Assembly (NCBI RefSeq): GCF_018343775.1
Contig: NZ_CP074349.1
Coordinates: forward strand, 851,001 to 915,000
Direction of reading: 5' to 3'
Source: Pseudomonas cichorii
Lineage (GTDB): Bacteria > Pseudomonadota > Gammaproteobacteria > Pseudomonadales > Pseudomonadaceae
DNA: 64,000 bases
Of the stretch, positions 53,818 through 63,994 are shown one piece after another (position 1 is the stretch's first letter; the number at the start of each line of letters is the position of its first letter). The translations under genes and the position numbers were made by a program. Under the pieces are notes generated by a model that was not told the DNA's origin, made no database searches, and saw only the letters and a list, made by a program, of their open reading frames with translations.

Positions 53818-55353
53818 TCACAGTCCTGGCAAGCGCTGGCGAAGGTTCTCGACCAGTTCTTCCAGGTCACTGCTTTTGCTGGTTTCAACGTGCTTGCTGC
53901 GCAGGATTTCGTCCGCCTCAAGTGGCTCGCGACTGGCCTGCTGAGCCTCGATCACCTCCAGAGTTGCGTCCGAAGGGTCGCTGCCCTGTTCCTGGCGTTG
54001 TTTGAGCCAGCCGGCAATGACGGCCTGAGGCGCTTCGCAATCCAGAATCAGAAAAGGCACACCTGTTGTTTCGGCAGCTTTGGCCGCAGCATTACGTTGT
54101 TCGCGCTTGAGATAAGTGGCATCGACGACCACCGAGAAGCCAGCACGCAGAATGGTTTCTGCCAGAGCATGCAGTCGGTCATAGGTTGCCTTGCTGGTTT
54201 CGGCACCATAAAGCTCGGCGCTCTCTGCGAACAGGCGCTTGCGCTCGACATCCGAACGCAGGCGTATGGCGCCCAGCGATTCCACCAGACGCATTGCCAC
54301 ATGGCTTTTGCCCACGGCAGAGACGCCATGGGTAATGGCCAGGAAACTGGATGGAATGGCGCTGTAGCTTTCGGCCAGGTTGGCGTAGTTGCGATATTTG
54401 CTCAGCGTAGCGGCACGCTGGGCCTCGTCGGCGTCGGCAGGCTGGCTGAACAGCGCGACCTTGGCACGCACCAGAGCGCGATAGGCTTTGTAGAAGTTGA
54501 GCAGTTCCAGGCCCGCATAGTCGCCGGTCTGTTCCAGGTACTGGCTGATGAGGCGACGCGACAAGGATTTCAGGCCGCGGTCTTCAAGGTCCATGGCCAG
54601 GAAACCGATGTCGGCGTAGACGTCGGTCATGCGGAATGGCTCGTTGAATTCGATGCAGTCGAAGATCACGACTTTACCGTCGATGACCGTGGCATTGCCC
54701 AGGTGAATGTCGCCATGGCATTCGCGGATGAAACCGTCTGCCTTGCGCTGGGCAAGCAGAGGCTTGAGGCGCTCAAAGCTGGACTCGGCCCAGGCTTGCA
54801 GGGAATCAACCTGTAACAAATCGGCTTTTTCGCTGAGGAACGGGCGAATCTGCTCGAAGTTCTGCAGGACCGGCGCCATGACGCTGTCAGGAGAACCCAG
54901 CTCGTTCTCGGTGGTGACTGTTGGCACACTGAGGTGGGCATCGGCAATCTGCCTGGCCAGCTCGTCGATGTGCCCGACCGTCAGTTCGCCTTTGGCTTGC
55001 AGGGAACTGAGCAAGCCCTCTTGCGAAAACTGGCGCATCTTGAGGGCGTACTCGATGACTTCACCGCTGCCACCCAGTTGGGGTGCTTCTTCCGAGCCGG
55101 TGACCGGAATGACTTCCAGATAGAGGCCTTCGGTCAGGCGCTGGTTCAGACGCAACTCTTCATTGCAGAAGTGTTCACGAGCGGCAAGCGTGGTGAAATC
55201 CAGAAAGCCGAAATTGACCGGTTTCTTGAATTTGTAGGCATAGCTGCCGGTGAGCAGGACCCATGAAATGTGCGTCTCGATAACCCGGAAGTTCTCCACT
55301 GGATGGGGAAAGAGGGCGGGATTCTGCAGGGCTGCAATCAGTGACTGGCTCAC
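53818..55353 (-). CDS. Two-domain protein: APH-like phosphotransferase plus P-loop kinase
   Basis: A 511-residue protein. Residues about 1-320 resemble aminoglycoside-phosphotransferase/kinase-like proteins, with the catalytic ECHGDIHLGNA (HGDxHxxN) and the metal-binding VIFDCIEFNEPFR. Residues about 340-500 form an AAA_33-type P-loop domain with Walker A THGVSAVGKSHVA and the zeta-toxin-like RLRSDVERKRLF lid region. Such fusions are widespread and uncharacterised; a small-molecule or nucleotide kinase role is likely, but substrate is unknown. GTG 55353 (MSQSLIAALQ) is preceded by AAGGAT. Divergent from mrcB. Confidence 0.85.
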   Translation of the reverse strand: MSQSLIAALQNPALFPHPVENFRVIETHISWVLLTGSYAYKFKKPVNFGFLDFTTLAAREHFCNEELRLNQRLTEGLYLEVIPVTGSEEAPQLGGSGEVIEYALKMRQFSQEGLLSSLQAKGELTVGHIDELARQIADAHLSVPTVTTENELGSPDSVMAPVLQNFEQIRPFLSEKADLLQVDSLQAWAESSFERLKPLLAQRKADGFIRECHGDIHLGNATVIDGKVVIFDCIEFNEPFRMTDVYADIGFLAMDLEDRGLKSLSRRLISQYLEQTGDYAGLELLNFYKAYRALVRAKVALFSQPADADEAQRAATLSKYRNYANLAESYSAIPSSFLAITHGVSAVGKSHVAMRLVESLGAIRLRSDVERKRLFAESAELYGAETSKATYDRLHALAETILRAGFSVVVDATYLKREQRNAAAKAAETTGVPFLILDCEAPQAVIAGWLKQRQEQGSDPSDATLEVIEAQQASREPLEADEILRSKHVETSKSSDLEELVENLRQRLPGL

Positions 55354-55483
55354 GGGCGATCCTTCAAGAGTTGATTCAGAATGTAAGTGCTCATGGCGGC
55401 CATTATGGCCGCTCGGCGCGAGGCTGCAAACCGCTGGCGCAGGTGTCTGTCGGTCGTTGGCAAAGTGCGTATAATCCGCGGCC

Positions 55484-57808
55484 ATGACTCGATCTCGCAC
55501 TTCTCGTACTTCCAAAAAACCAGCTCCCCGTGGCCTTCCCAAGTGGTTGGGCTGGGTGCTGAAGCTCAGTATCGTCGGTTTTGTGGCGCTGGCTTGCGTT
55601 GCCGTTTACCTGGACGCGGTGGTCCAGGAGAAGTTTTCCGGCAAGCGCTGGACCATTCCGGCCAAGGTCTACGCCCGGCCTCTGGAATTGTTCGTCGGCC
55701 AGAAACTGAGCCGCGATGACTTCCTCATCGAGCTCGACGCGCTGGGCTATCGCCGCGAAAGCGTGGCCAACGGGCCAGGCGCTGCAGCGGTCAATGGCAA
55801 TACAGTCGATCTCAACACCCGTGGTTTTCAATTCTACGAAGGCACTGATCCTGCGCAGCAGGTCCGCGTGCGTTTTTCCGGCGACTATGTGGCGGACCTG
55901 ACCTCTGGTAGCAGTGGTGCAAAACTGGCGGTGGCCCGTCTCGAACCGCTGATGATCGGCGGCCTGTATCCGAAAAATCTGGAAGACCGGATCCTGATCA
56001 AGCTCGATCAGGCACCTCCGTATCTGCTCGATGCCCTGGTTGCAGTCGAGGATCGTGATTTTTACAGCCATATGGGTGTATCGCCCAAATCCATTGCCCG
56101 TGCTGTCTGGGTCAATACCTCACAGGGGCAGATGCGTCAGGGCGGCAGTACGCTGACCCAGCAGTTGGTCAAGAACTTCTACCTGACCAACGAGCGCAGC
56201 CTCACGCGCAAGCTGACCGAAGCCATGATGTCGGTGTTGCTGGAGCTGCATTACAGCAAGCAGGAAATTCTCGAGGCTTACCTCAACGAGGTGTTCGTCG
56301 GTCAGGACGGTCAGCGTGCGGTGCATGGTTTCGGTCTGGCCAGCCAGTACTTCTTCAGCCAGCCATTGTCGGAGCTGAAGATTCATCAGGTTGCGTTGCT
56401 GGTCGGCCTGGTCAAGGGGCCTTCCTATTACAACCCGCGTCGCAATCCCGAGCGTGCTCTTGAACGTCGCAATCTGGTTCTCGACTTGCTGGAGCAACAG
56501 GGTGTTGCTACTGCGCAAGTCGTCGAGGCCGCCAAGAAGATGCCTCTGGGCGTGACCAAGACCGGCAGCCTTGCGGACAGTTCGTTCCCGGCATTCCTTG
56601 ATCTGGTCAAGCGTCAGTTGCGTGAAGACTATCGCGACGAAGACTTGACCGAAGAAGGGCTGCGAATCTTCACCAGTTTCGATCCGATCCTGCAGATGAA
56701 GTCCCAAGCGGCCATGGACGACACGTTCAAGCGACTGGCCGGGCGTAAAGGTGCGGACGAAGTGGAGGCGGCCATGGTTGTGACCAATCCCGAGACTGGC
56801 GAGGTGCAAGCCTTGCTGGGCAGTCGTCAGGCCGGATTCGCCGGGTTCAACCGCGCTATCGATGCCGTGCGGCCTATCGGCTCGCTGGTCAAGCCGGCGA
56901 TCTATCTCACCGCGCTTGAGCGCCCGAGCCAGTACACCCTGACCAGTTGGGTGGCCGACGAGCCGTTTCAGGTCAAGGGTGCGGACGGCCAGGTCTGGAA
57001 ACCACAGAACTACGATCGCAAGGCCCACGGGAATATTTTCCTGTATCAGGGGCTGGCGCATTCCTACAACCTATCGACAGCCAAGCTGGGTCTTGAGCTG
57101 GGCGTGCCCAATGTATTCAAGACCCTCGCCAAGCTGGGCGTGACACGCGAATGGCCAGCGTATCCTTCGATGCTGCTGGGGGCTGGCGGCTTGAGTCCGA
57201 TGGAAATCGCCACCATGTACCAGACGATTGCCAGCGGCGGCTTCAATACCCCGATGCGTGGTATTCGCAGCGTCTTGACTGCCGAGGGTGAACCGCTCAA
57301 GCGTTATCCGTTCCAGATCGAGCAGCGTTTCGATCCGGGCGCCATTTATCTGGTGCAGAACGCAATGCAGCGGGTGATGCGTGAAGGGACCGCCAAGTCG
57401 GTTTACAGCGTCTTGCCATCGACCTTGAATCTGGCGGGCAAGACCGGCACCAGTAACGATTCGCGCGACAGCTGGTTTGCAGGTTTCAGTCAGGATCTGC
57501 TGGCAGTGGTGTGGATGGGGCGTGACGATAACGGCAAGACGCCGTTCACCGGAGCCAGTGGAGCCTTGCAGGTCTGGACCAGTTTCATGCGCAAGGCCGA
57601 CCCGCTGCCGCTGGACATGGCAATGCCGGATAACGTGGTCCAGGCCTGGGTCAATGCCCAGACCGGTCAGGGGTCGGATGCCAATTGCCCGAATGCCGTA
57701 CAGATGCCGTATATTCGCGGCAGTGAACCTCAGCCCGGTGCCTCCTGTAGCGGTAGCCCGGCACCCGCCGCTGAAGTGCTGGACTGGGTCAAGGGTTGGT
57801 TGAATTAA
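55484..57808 (+). CDS. mrcB: Bifunctional penicillin-binding protein 1B
   Basis: Polymerises and cross-links peptidoglycan at the periplasmic face. The 774-residue protein has a short basic cytoplasmic end, a membrane helix (about 25-45), a UB2H-like domain, the GT51 glycosyltransferase (VAVEDRDFYSHMG with catalytic Glu, then GGSTLTQQLVKNF) and the transpeptidase with SxxK (GSLVKPAIYL), SxN (SYNLS) and KTG (GKTGTSND). All catalytic motifs are intact. The lipoprotein activator gene follows immediately. Confidence 0.97.
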   Translation: MTRSRTSRTSKKPAPRGLPKWLGWVLKLSIVGFVALACVAVYLDAVVQEKFSGKRWTIPAKVYARPLELFVGQKLSRDDFLIELDALGYRRESVANGPGAAAVNGNTVDLNTRGFQFYEGTDPAQQVRVRFSGDYVADLTSGSSGAKLAVARLEPLMIGGLYPKNLEDRILIKLDQAPPYLLDALVAVEDRDFYSHMGVSPKSIARAVWVNTSQGQMRQGGSTLTQQLVKNFYLTNERSLTRKLTEAMMSVLLELHYSKQEILEAYLNEVFVGQDGQRAVHGFGLASQYFFSQPLSELKIHQVALLVGLVKGPSYYNPRRNPERALERRNLVLDLLEQQGVATAQVVEAAKKMPLGVTKTGSLADSSFPAFLDLVKRQLREDYRDEDLTEEGLRIFTSFDPILQMKSQAAMDDTFKRLAGRKGADEVEAAMVVTNPETGEVQALLGSRQAGFAGFNRAIDAVRPIGSLVKPAIYLTALERPSQYTLTSWVADEPFQVKGADGQVWKPQNYDRKAHGNIFLYQGLAHSYNLSTAKLGLELGVPNVFKTLAKLGVTREWPAYPSMLLGAGGLSPMEIATMYQTIASGGFNTPMRGIRSVLTAEGEPLKRYPFQIEQRFDPGAIYLVQNAMQRVMREGTAKSVYSVLPSTLNLAGKTGTSNDSRDSWFAGFSQDLLAVVWMGRDDNGKTPFTGASGALQVWTSFMRKADPLPLDMAMPDNVVQAWVNAQTGQGSDANCPNAVQMPYIRGSEPQPGASCSGSPAPAAEVLDWVKGWLN

Positions 57809-57824
57809 GCAATGAGGGTGTGAC

Positions 57825-58559
57825 GTGAATAAATGGTTGATTCCGGCTGTAACGACCCTGGCGTTGCTCAGTGGTTGTTCCAGCGTGCAGCGTGGCTCGA
57901 TCCCGGTCGTGGATTCGGGCTCCAGGGTTTCTAACAGCGAGCGTGTTTCGGCTTCGCGCAATACAGCTTATCGAGCCAATACTGCCCAGGCTCCGCAGGC
58001 CCAGGCTGTGCCGCAGGATTCCGGTGTGGTCGTGATGGTTCCGGGCAGTGGTGGTGCCGCAGGTGCCGGCCAGAGCTTCTCTGCGCCTTCATCCCAGTCC
58101 TCGTTCACCATCGACACGCCTCCGGTTGCTCAGCAGCCAGTCAATTCGGCTCCGGTGAGCAACTACAGCATGCCGGCGTCGTCGGCACCGACCGGTATTC
58201 CGTCCGGTTCGTCCGGCCTGTCGGCTGACGAGCAACTGGATGGCCCGGTACTGGCTCTGTTGACCACGGCTCAGCAGCAGCAAGGCAGCGGTGACCTCAA
58301 CGGTGCTTCGTCGAGCCTTGAGCGTGCCCAGCGAGTGGCACCGCGCGAGCCGCAAGTGCTTTATCGTCTGGCTCAGGTGCGTCTGGCCCAGGGTGATCCA
58401 GCCCAGGCAGAACAACTGGCCCGTCGCGCCCTGACCTATGCCAATGGTCGTGCAAGCCTGCAGGCGAGCCTCTGGGAGCTGATCGCCCAGTCTCGTGAAA
58501 AGCAGGGTGATGCGGCTGGCGCAGCGCTGGCGCGTCAAAAAGCCCGGGTCAATCTCTGA
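57825..58559 (+). CDS. lpoP: TPR lipoprotein, PBP1b activator LpoP
   Basis: A 244-residue outer-membrane lipoprotein. The signal ends in the lipobox LSGC (Cys near 18); a long Ser/Ala/Pro/Gln-rich disordered region (about 25-135) can reach through the peptidoglycan; residues about 145-240 form two to three TPR repeats (ALLTTAQQQQGSGDLNGA, VLYRLAQVRLAQGDPAQAEQLARRAL). LpoP, described in P. aeruginosa as the activator of PBP1b, is encoded beside its gene and has this form. GTG 57825 is 16 bases after mrcB. The last codon overlaps the yqcC start (TGATG). Confidence 0.88.
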   Translation: MNKWLIPAVTTLALLSGCSSVQRGSIPVVDSGSRVSNSERVSASRNTAYRANTAQAPQAQAVPQDSGVVVMVPGSGGAAGAGQSFSAPSSQSSFTIDTPPVAQQPVNSAPVSNYSMPASSAPTGIPSGSSGLSADEQLDGPVLALLTTAQQQQGSGDLNGASSSLERAQRVAPREPQVLYRLAQVRLAQGDPAQAEQLARRALTYANGRASLQASLWELIAQSREKQGDAAGAALARQKARVNL

Positions 58560-58885
58560 TGGATCAGCGTCTGCCTGAAGTGGCTGAGCAACTGTTGCTG
58601 ATCGAGCGTGAACTGAGGGTCCTGGGCTGGTGGAGCGATACGCCGCCCAGTGAGGAAGCGCTTTCCAGCACCGAGCCGTTCAGCGTCGATACCCTGGAGT
58701 TCGAGCAGTGGCTGCAATGGGTTTTCCTGCCGAGGATGAAAATCATCCTGGAGCGGGATCTTCCATTGCCCAACTCGTCGGGGATTCTGGAAATGGCCGA
58801 AATGGTCTACGCCAGTCGTCAGAGTGAAGCACGCAAACTGCAGGAGCTTCTGGCGCAGTTTGACCAGCTGATCAGCCAGTCTTAA
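58559..58885 (+). CDS. yqcC: YqcC family protein (DUF446)
   Basis: A 108-residue alpha-helical cytoplasmic protein. The YqcC core is visible as LLLIERELRVLGWW followed by FSVDTLEFEQWLQWVFLPRM and the LP-rich centre. In E. coli yqcC lies next to truC; here it is coupled to lpoP by a one-base overlap. Function unknown. Its 3' end overlaps the convergent DUF4124 gene by 4 bases. Confidence 0.88.
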   Translation: MDQRLPEVAEQLLLIERELRVLGWWSDTPPSEEALSSTEPFSVDTLEFEQWLQWVFLPRMKIILERDLPLPNSSGILEMAEMVYASRQSEARKLQELLAQFDQLISQS

Positions 58886-59301
58886 CGGCAGTATTCGGCA
58901 ATCGTCCTTTGCGTTTCTGCAACACGCGCCTTGCGTTCATCATCCGTGAGGCGCTTTGTTCCCCCCTCGGTCTGCTCACGCACTCTCGGATTGTTCTGCA
59001 GTTGCGCAAGGTTGGTGCGCAAGACTTCGCAATTGTCGGCCATTCTGGCTTCCTGAGCCCTCACCTGTTTCTTGACCTTGGCATCGATATCCTGCTGTTG
59101 AGGATCCGGCTCGCTGGCCGTTGATGCGGCAGGGGCGGTTGGTGGCTTTTGCACATTGATTTCTTCTACCTGCTGCCCGGCAGGCGGTTGCGCATCGAAA
59201 TGCGTGACCCCTTGTGCATCGACCCATTTGTAGATTGGTGCGGCCTGGCTGGTTGTACTTACCGCCATCGAGAGTGCAGCCGCGAGGATCATCCAGCGCA
59301 T
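58882..59301 (-). CDS. DUF4124 periplasmic protein
   Basis: A 139-residue exported protein. Signal peptide 1-20 (cleavage after SQA), then a DUF4124 domain starting APIYKWVDAQGVTHFDAQPP, then a Pro/Ala/Glu linker and a charged coiled-coil-like tail with two Cys (DNCEVL and the final YCR). DUF4124 proteins are common in Pseudomonas and have no firm function. The gene ends overlapping yqcC. Confidence 0.87.
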   Translation of the reverse strand: MRWMILAAALSMAVSTTSQAAPIYKWVDAQGVTHFDAQPPAGQQVEEINVQKPPTAPAASTASEPDPQQQDIDAKVKKQVRAQEARMADNCEVLRTNLAQLQNNPRVREQTEGGTKRLTDDERKARVAETQRTIAEYCR

Positions 59302-59410
59302 GGTACTTCCTTGAAAATTCTGTGCGTCGCAAAGCTACCATATACAGTGCTCTGGAGTCCGGGTCTGTCCCCCTTATAAGCCGCTGCCTGGAAGAAAGCT
59401 CACGGATTAC

Positions 59411-59439
59411 TTGACTTGCGGGGGGCGAATCACAACAAT
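59411..59439 (+). promoter_or_regulatory. Candidate ilvB promoter
   Basis: TTGACT (59411-59416), 17-base spacer, AACAAT (59434-59439). The -35 matches 5 of 6 and the -10 matches 4 of 6 consensus bases. Confidence 0.45.
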
Positions 59440-59546
59440 TCAAAGTTCGCTGTAGAAGGACTGCCAGAAGCAGACCGTCTCGGTAGATCATGAGGCGCAC
59501 ACCCGCGCCGACCTGTAACACCCGCAACGCGTTACCTCGCGCTGGG

Positions 59547-59579
59547 TGGGAATGTTCCGCAACACTCAGGGACATCCCA
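59547..59579 (+). promoter_or_regulatory. Stem-loop in the ilvB leader
   Basis: TGGGAATGTTCC (59547-59558) pairs with GGGACATCCCA (59569-59579) with one bulged A and one wobble, loop GCAACACTCA. Smaller hairpins follow (for example GGCGAC/GTCGCT near 59608-59625 and one near 59660). Suggests a structured regulatory RNA, mechanism unknown. Confidence 0.5.
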
Positions 59580-59702
59580 ATACTTGCTCAGTCAGTGCTG
59601 ACGTAGTCGGCGACCACCGTCGCTCATGCTCTGCTTGGCAGTAAAACCTAATAAGACCCGTTCCGTAGTGGACGGTATTCTGGCGTTTTAGAGGTGAACA
59701 AC

Positions 59703-61427
59703 GTGGAGCTTTTATCTGGCGCTGAAATGGTCGTCCGCTTTTTGCGTGACGAAGGCGTTAAGTACATTTACGGGTACCCGGGTGGCGCCCTTCTGCATGT
59801 CTACGACGCGCTCTTCAAAGAACCGGCTGTAAATCATATTCTTGTTCGTCACGAACAGGCCGCCACTCACATGGCTGATGGTTATGCGCGCGCCACCGGC
59901 AAGGCTGGTGTGGTTCTGGTGACATCCGGTCCGGGTGCAACCAACGCCATCACCGGCATTGCCACTGCCTACATGGACTCGATTCCAATGGTGGTGCTGT
60001 CCGGTCAGGTTGCCAGCACCCTGGTGGGTACCGATGCGTTCCAGGAGACCGACATGATCGGTATCTCCCGTCCGATCGTGAAACACAGCTTCATGATCAA
60101 GCATCCTTCGGAAATCCCGGAAGTCCTGAAGAAGGCCTTCTACCTGGCGCAGTCCGGTCGTCCGGGTCCTGTGGTCGTCGATATTCCGAAAGACATGACC
60201 AACCCGGCCGAGAAATACGAATACGTATTCCCGAAAAAAGCCAAGCTGCGCTCCTACAGCCCGGCTGTCCGCGGTCACTCGGGCCAGATCCGCAAGGCCG
60301 TCGAAATGCTCCTGGCCGCCAAGCGTCCGATCATCTATGCCGGTGGCGGCGTGGTCATGGGCAACGGTTCCGAGCCGCTAACTGAGCTGGCTAAACAGCT
60401 CAACGCTCCGGTCACCAATACCCTGATGGGTCTTGGCTGCTATCCGGGCACCGACCGCCAGTTCGTGGGCATGCTCGGCATGCATGGCAGTTACACCGCG
60501 AACCTGGCCATGCACCACACCGATGTGATCCTGGCTGTAGGCGCACGCTTCGATGACCGCGTCATCAATGGCGCGAGCAAGTTCAGCCCGAACGCCAAGA
60601 TCATCCACATCGATATCGACCCGGCTTCGATCTCCAAGACCATCAAGGCCGACGTGCCTATCGTGGGTCCTGTAGAGAGCGTGCTGACCGAAATGGTCGC
60701 GACCCTCAAGGACATCGGCGAGACCCCGAACAAGGAGTCCGTTGCCGCCTGGTGGAAGCAAATCGATGAGTGGCGTGCCGGTGGCGACCTGTTCCCTTAC
60801 AACCGTGGCGATGGCAGTGTCATCAAGCCGCAGACGGTCATCGAAACCCTGTGTGAAGTGACCAAGGGCGAAGCCTACGTTTCTTCCGACGTGGGTCAGC
60901 ACCAGATGTTCGCGGCTCAGTACTACCGCTTCAACAAGCCTAATCGCTGGATCAACTCCGGTGGTCTGGGCACCATGGGCTTCGGTTTCCCGGCCGCCAT
61001 GGGCGTCAAGATGAGCTTCCCGGATGCTGACGTCGCCTGCGTGACCGGCGAAGGCAGTATCCAGATGAACATTCAGGAGCTGTCGACCTGCCTGCAGTAC
61101 GGTCTGCCGGTGAAGATCATCCTGCTCAACAACGGCGTGCTTGGCATGGTCCGTCAGTGGCAGGACATGAGCTACGGTGCTCGTCACTCCCATTCCTACA
61201 TGGAGTCGCTGCCTGACTTCGTGAAGCTGGTCGAAGCCTACGGTCATGTCGGCATTCGGGTCACTGATCTGAAAGATTTGAAGCCGAAAATGGAAGAGGC
61301 CTTTGCCATGAAGGATCGCCTGGTATTCATCGACATTCAGGTCGATGTAACCGAGCACGTCTATCCGATGCAGATCAAGGACGGCTCCATGCGCGATATG
61401 TGGTTGAGCAAGACGGAGCGTACATAA
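59703..61427 (+). CDS. ilvB: Acetolactate synthase, large (catalytic) subunit
   Basis: First common step of valine, leucine and isoleucine synthesis. The 574-residue ThDP enzyme has the catalytic Glu in [16 protein letters not shown], the ThDP/Mg motif [12 protein letters not shown] ... LLNN and an FAD-type central domain. GTG 59703 ([11 protein letters not shown]) with GAGGTG upstream is preferred over GTG 59694. Also named ilvI in Pseudomonas. ilvN follows after 2 bases. Confidence 0.97.
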   Translation: MELLSGAEMVVRFLRDEGVKYIYGYPGGALLHVYDALFKEPAVNHILVRHEQAATHMADGYARATGKAGVVLVTSGPGATNAITGIATAYMDSIPMVVLSGQVASTLVGTDAFQETDMIGISRPIVKHSFMIKHPSEIPEVLKKAFYLAQSGRPGPVVVDIPKDMTNPAEKYEYVFPKKAKLRSYSPAVRGHSGQIRKAVEMLLAAKRPIIYAGGGVVMGNGSEPLTELAKQLNAPVTNTLMGLGCYPGTDRQFVGMLGMHGSYTANLAMHHTDVILAVGARFDDRVINGASKFSPNAKIIHIDIDPASISKTIKADVPIVGPVESVLTEMVATLKDIGETPNKESVAAWWKQIDEWRAGGDLFPYNRGDGSVIKPQTVIETLCEVTKGEAYVSSDVGQHQMFAAQYYRFNKPNRWINSGGLGTMGFGFPAAMGVKMSFPDADVACVTGEGSIQMNIQELSTCLQYGLPVKIILLNNGVLGMVRQWQDMSYGARHSHSYMESLPDFVKLVEAYGHVGIRVTDLKDLKPKMEEAFAMKDRLVFIDIQVDVTEHVYPMQIKDGSMRDMWLSKTERT

Positions 61428-61429
61428 TC

Positions 61430-61921
61430 ATGCGGCACATCATTTCCCTATTGCTGGAAAACGAACCGGGTGCGTTGTCTCGTGTCGTCGGGCTCTTCTC
61501 GCAGCGTAACTACAACATCGAAAGCCTGACTGTGGCGCCAACCGAAGACCCGACCCTGTCGCGTCTGACGCTGACCACAGTGGGGCACGATGAAGTGATC
61601 GAGCAGATCACCAAGAACCTCAACAAGCTGGTCGAAGTGGTCAAGCTGGTCGATCTGTCCGAGAGCGCTCACATCGAGCGTGAACTGATGCTGGTCAAGG
61701 TCAAGGCTACTGGCGCTCAGCGTGCCGAGATCAAGCGCACCACGGATATTTTCCGTGGGCAGATCGTGGACGTGACTGCCAGCGTCTACACCGTACAGTT
61801 GAGTGGCACAAGCGACAAACTGGACAGCTTCATTCAGGCCATCGGCACTGCCGCTATCCTGGAAACAGTACGCAGTGGCGTGACGGGTATTGCCCGTGGC
61901 GACAAAGTGCTGAGCATTTAA
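61430..61921 (+). CDS. ilvN: Acetolactate synthase, small (regulatory) subunit
   Basis: Valine-sensing subunit, 163 residues: N-terminal ACT domain (ISLLLENEPGALSRVVGLF, RNYNIESLTVAPTED) and the C-terminal ALS_ss domain that activates IlvB. Also called ilvH. The ATG is 2 bases after the ilvB stop. Confidence 0.97.
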   Translation: MRHIISLLLENEPGALSRVVGLFSQRNYNIESLTVAPTEDPTLSRLTLTTVGHDEVIEQITKNLNKLVEVVKLVDLSESAHIERELMLVKVKATGAQRAEIKRTTDIFRGQIVDVTASVYTVQLSGTSDKLDSFIQAIGTAAILETVRSGVTGIARGDKVLSI

Positions 61922-61962
61922 TTAACTCAATTAGCAAATGGCCTGAAGGCCTAGATAGATAA

Positions 61963-62991
<1,029 letters not shown>

Positions 62992-63010
62992 GTTCTTCTG
63001 TTCTCAAAGG

Positions 63011-63035
63011 ACGCGGCCAATTGGCCGCGTTTTTT
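63011..63035 (+). terminator. ilv operon terminator
   Basis: ACGCGGCC (63011-63018), loop AATT, GGCCGCGT (63023-63030), followed by TTTTT. Ends the ilvB-ilvN-ilvC transcript before pssA. Confidence 0.93.
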
Positions 63036-63136
63036 CGTTATGAGGCCAGTGTCTGGTATAAAGCTGCATCGTTTGCTGGCGAATGTTCGTCGCAGACACC
63101 TGTCGAACCTTTTCAAACCGCTGCAAGGTAATGTCC

Positions 63137-63994
63137 ATGAGCGAACGTCCTGAAGAGCCGAACAAGGCCTCTGACGCCGAAAGTCTGCTACCTATCGATG
63201 AACATGTTGAGGAAGGCCACGACGCCGAAGGGCGCAAGGTCCGTCATCGCGGGATCTATCTCCTGCCAAACCTGTTCACCACTGCGAACCTGTTCGCAGG
63301 TTTCTACTCCATCATCAGTTCCATGAGCGCCCAGAGTGCCTTGAGCGCAGGTGATTCGGTCGCCGCGAGCAAGTACTTTGCTTTTGCTGCCATCGCGATC
63401 TTTATCGCAATGGTCCTCGACGGTCTTGATGGTCGTGTTGCGCGCATGACCAATACCCAGAGTGCTTTTGGCGCCGAGTACGACTCGTTGTCCGACATGG
63501 TTGCCTTTGGCGTTGCCCCGGCATTGCTGGCATTCGGCTGGGCACTGGGAGATATGGGCAAGGTCGGCTGGATGGTCGCCTTCATCTATGTCGCTGGCGC
63601 AGCATTGCGACTGGCCCGTTTCAATACCCAGGTGGGCAAGGCTGACAAACGCTACTTCATCGGTCTTGCCAGCCCGGCTGCGGCGGGTGTGGTTGCCGGT
63701 ACGGTCTGGGCTTTCAGCGACTTCGGTATCCAGGGGTCGAAACTGTCTTTTCTGGTGGCCTTGCTGGTCGCCGCGGCAGGCATGTTGATGGTCAGTAATA
63801 TCAAGTACAACAGCTTCAAGGAGCTGGATCTGAGAGGTCGCGTCCCGTTTGTTGCGATTCTGGTGGTCGTATTGGTATTCGCTGTAGTGTTCAGTGATCC
63901 GCCGCGCATTTTGCTGCTGATTTTCCTCGGTTATGCGCTATCGGGGCCTGTTCAATACCTGTTACATCTTCGTCGCCACAAGTCCGCCGACTGA
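63137..63994 (+). CDS. pssA: CDP-diacylglycerol-serine O-phosphatidyltransferase
   Basis: Makes phosphatidylserine, precursor of phosphatidylethanolamine, in the inner membrane. The 285-residue protein has about 8 membrane segments after a hydrophilic N terminus and the CDP-alcohol phosphotransferase motif DGLDGRVAR-x8-G-x3-D-x3-D (residues about 96-121). This is the integral-membrane type, not the E. coli peripheral PssA. ATG 63137 (MSERPEEPNK) has AAGG 8 bases upstream; ATG 63131 is too close to it. Follows ilvC, as in other Pseudomonas. Confidence 0.94.
   Translation: MSERPEEPNKASDAESLLPIDEHVEEGHDAEGRKVRHRGIYLLPNLFTTANLFAGFYSIISSMSAQSALSAGDSVAASKYFAFAAIAIFIAMVLDGLDGRVARMTNTQSAFGAEYDSLSDMVAFGVAPALLAFGWALGDMGKVGWMVAFIYVAGAALRLARFNTQVGKADKRYFIGLASPAAAGVVAGTVWAFSDFGIQGSKLSFLVALLVAAAGMLMVSNIKYNSFKELDLRGRVPFVAILVVVLVFAVVFSDPPRILLLIFLGYALSGPVQYLLHLRRHKSAD

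Larger units (their letters stand above)
59302..59702 (+). other. 401-base region with the ilvB promoter and leader
   Basis: Between the divergent DUF4124 gene and ilvB. It includes a plausible sigma-70 promoter (59411-59439), then about 255 bases of leader with several inverted repeats. A 38-codon frame at 59489 (opening MRRTPAPTCNTRNALP) is not rich in Ile/Val/Leu codons, so simple E. coli-type attenuation is not supported. Confidence 0.5.

Noticed and set aside
59489..59605. 38-codon frame in the ilvB leader as an attenuation peptide
   Set aside because: No ribosome-binding site and no run of Ile, Val or Leu codons; the stem-loop in the same place is better supported.
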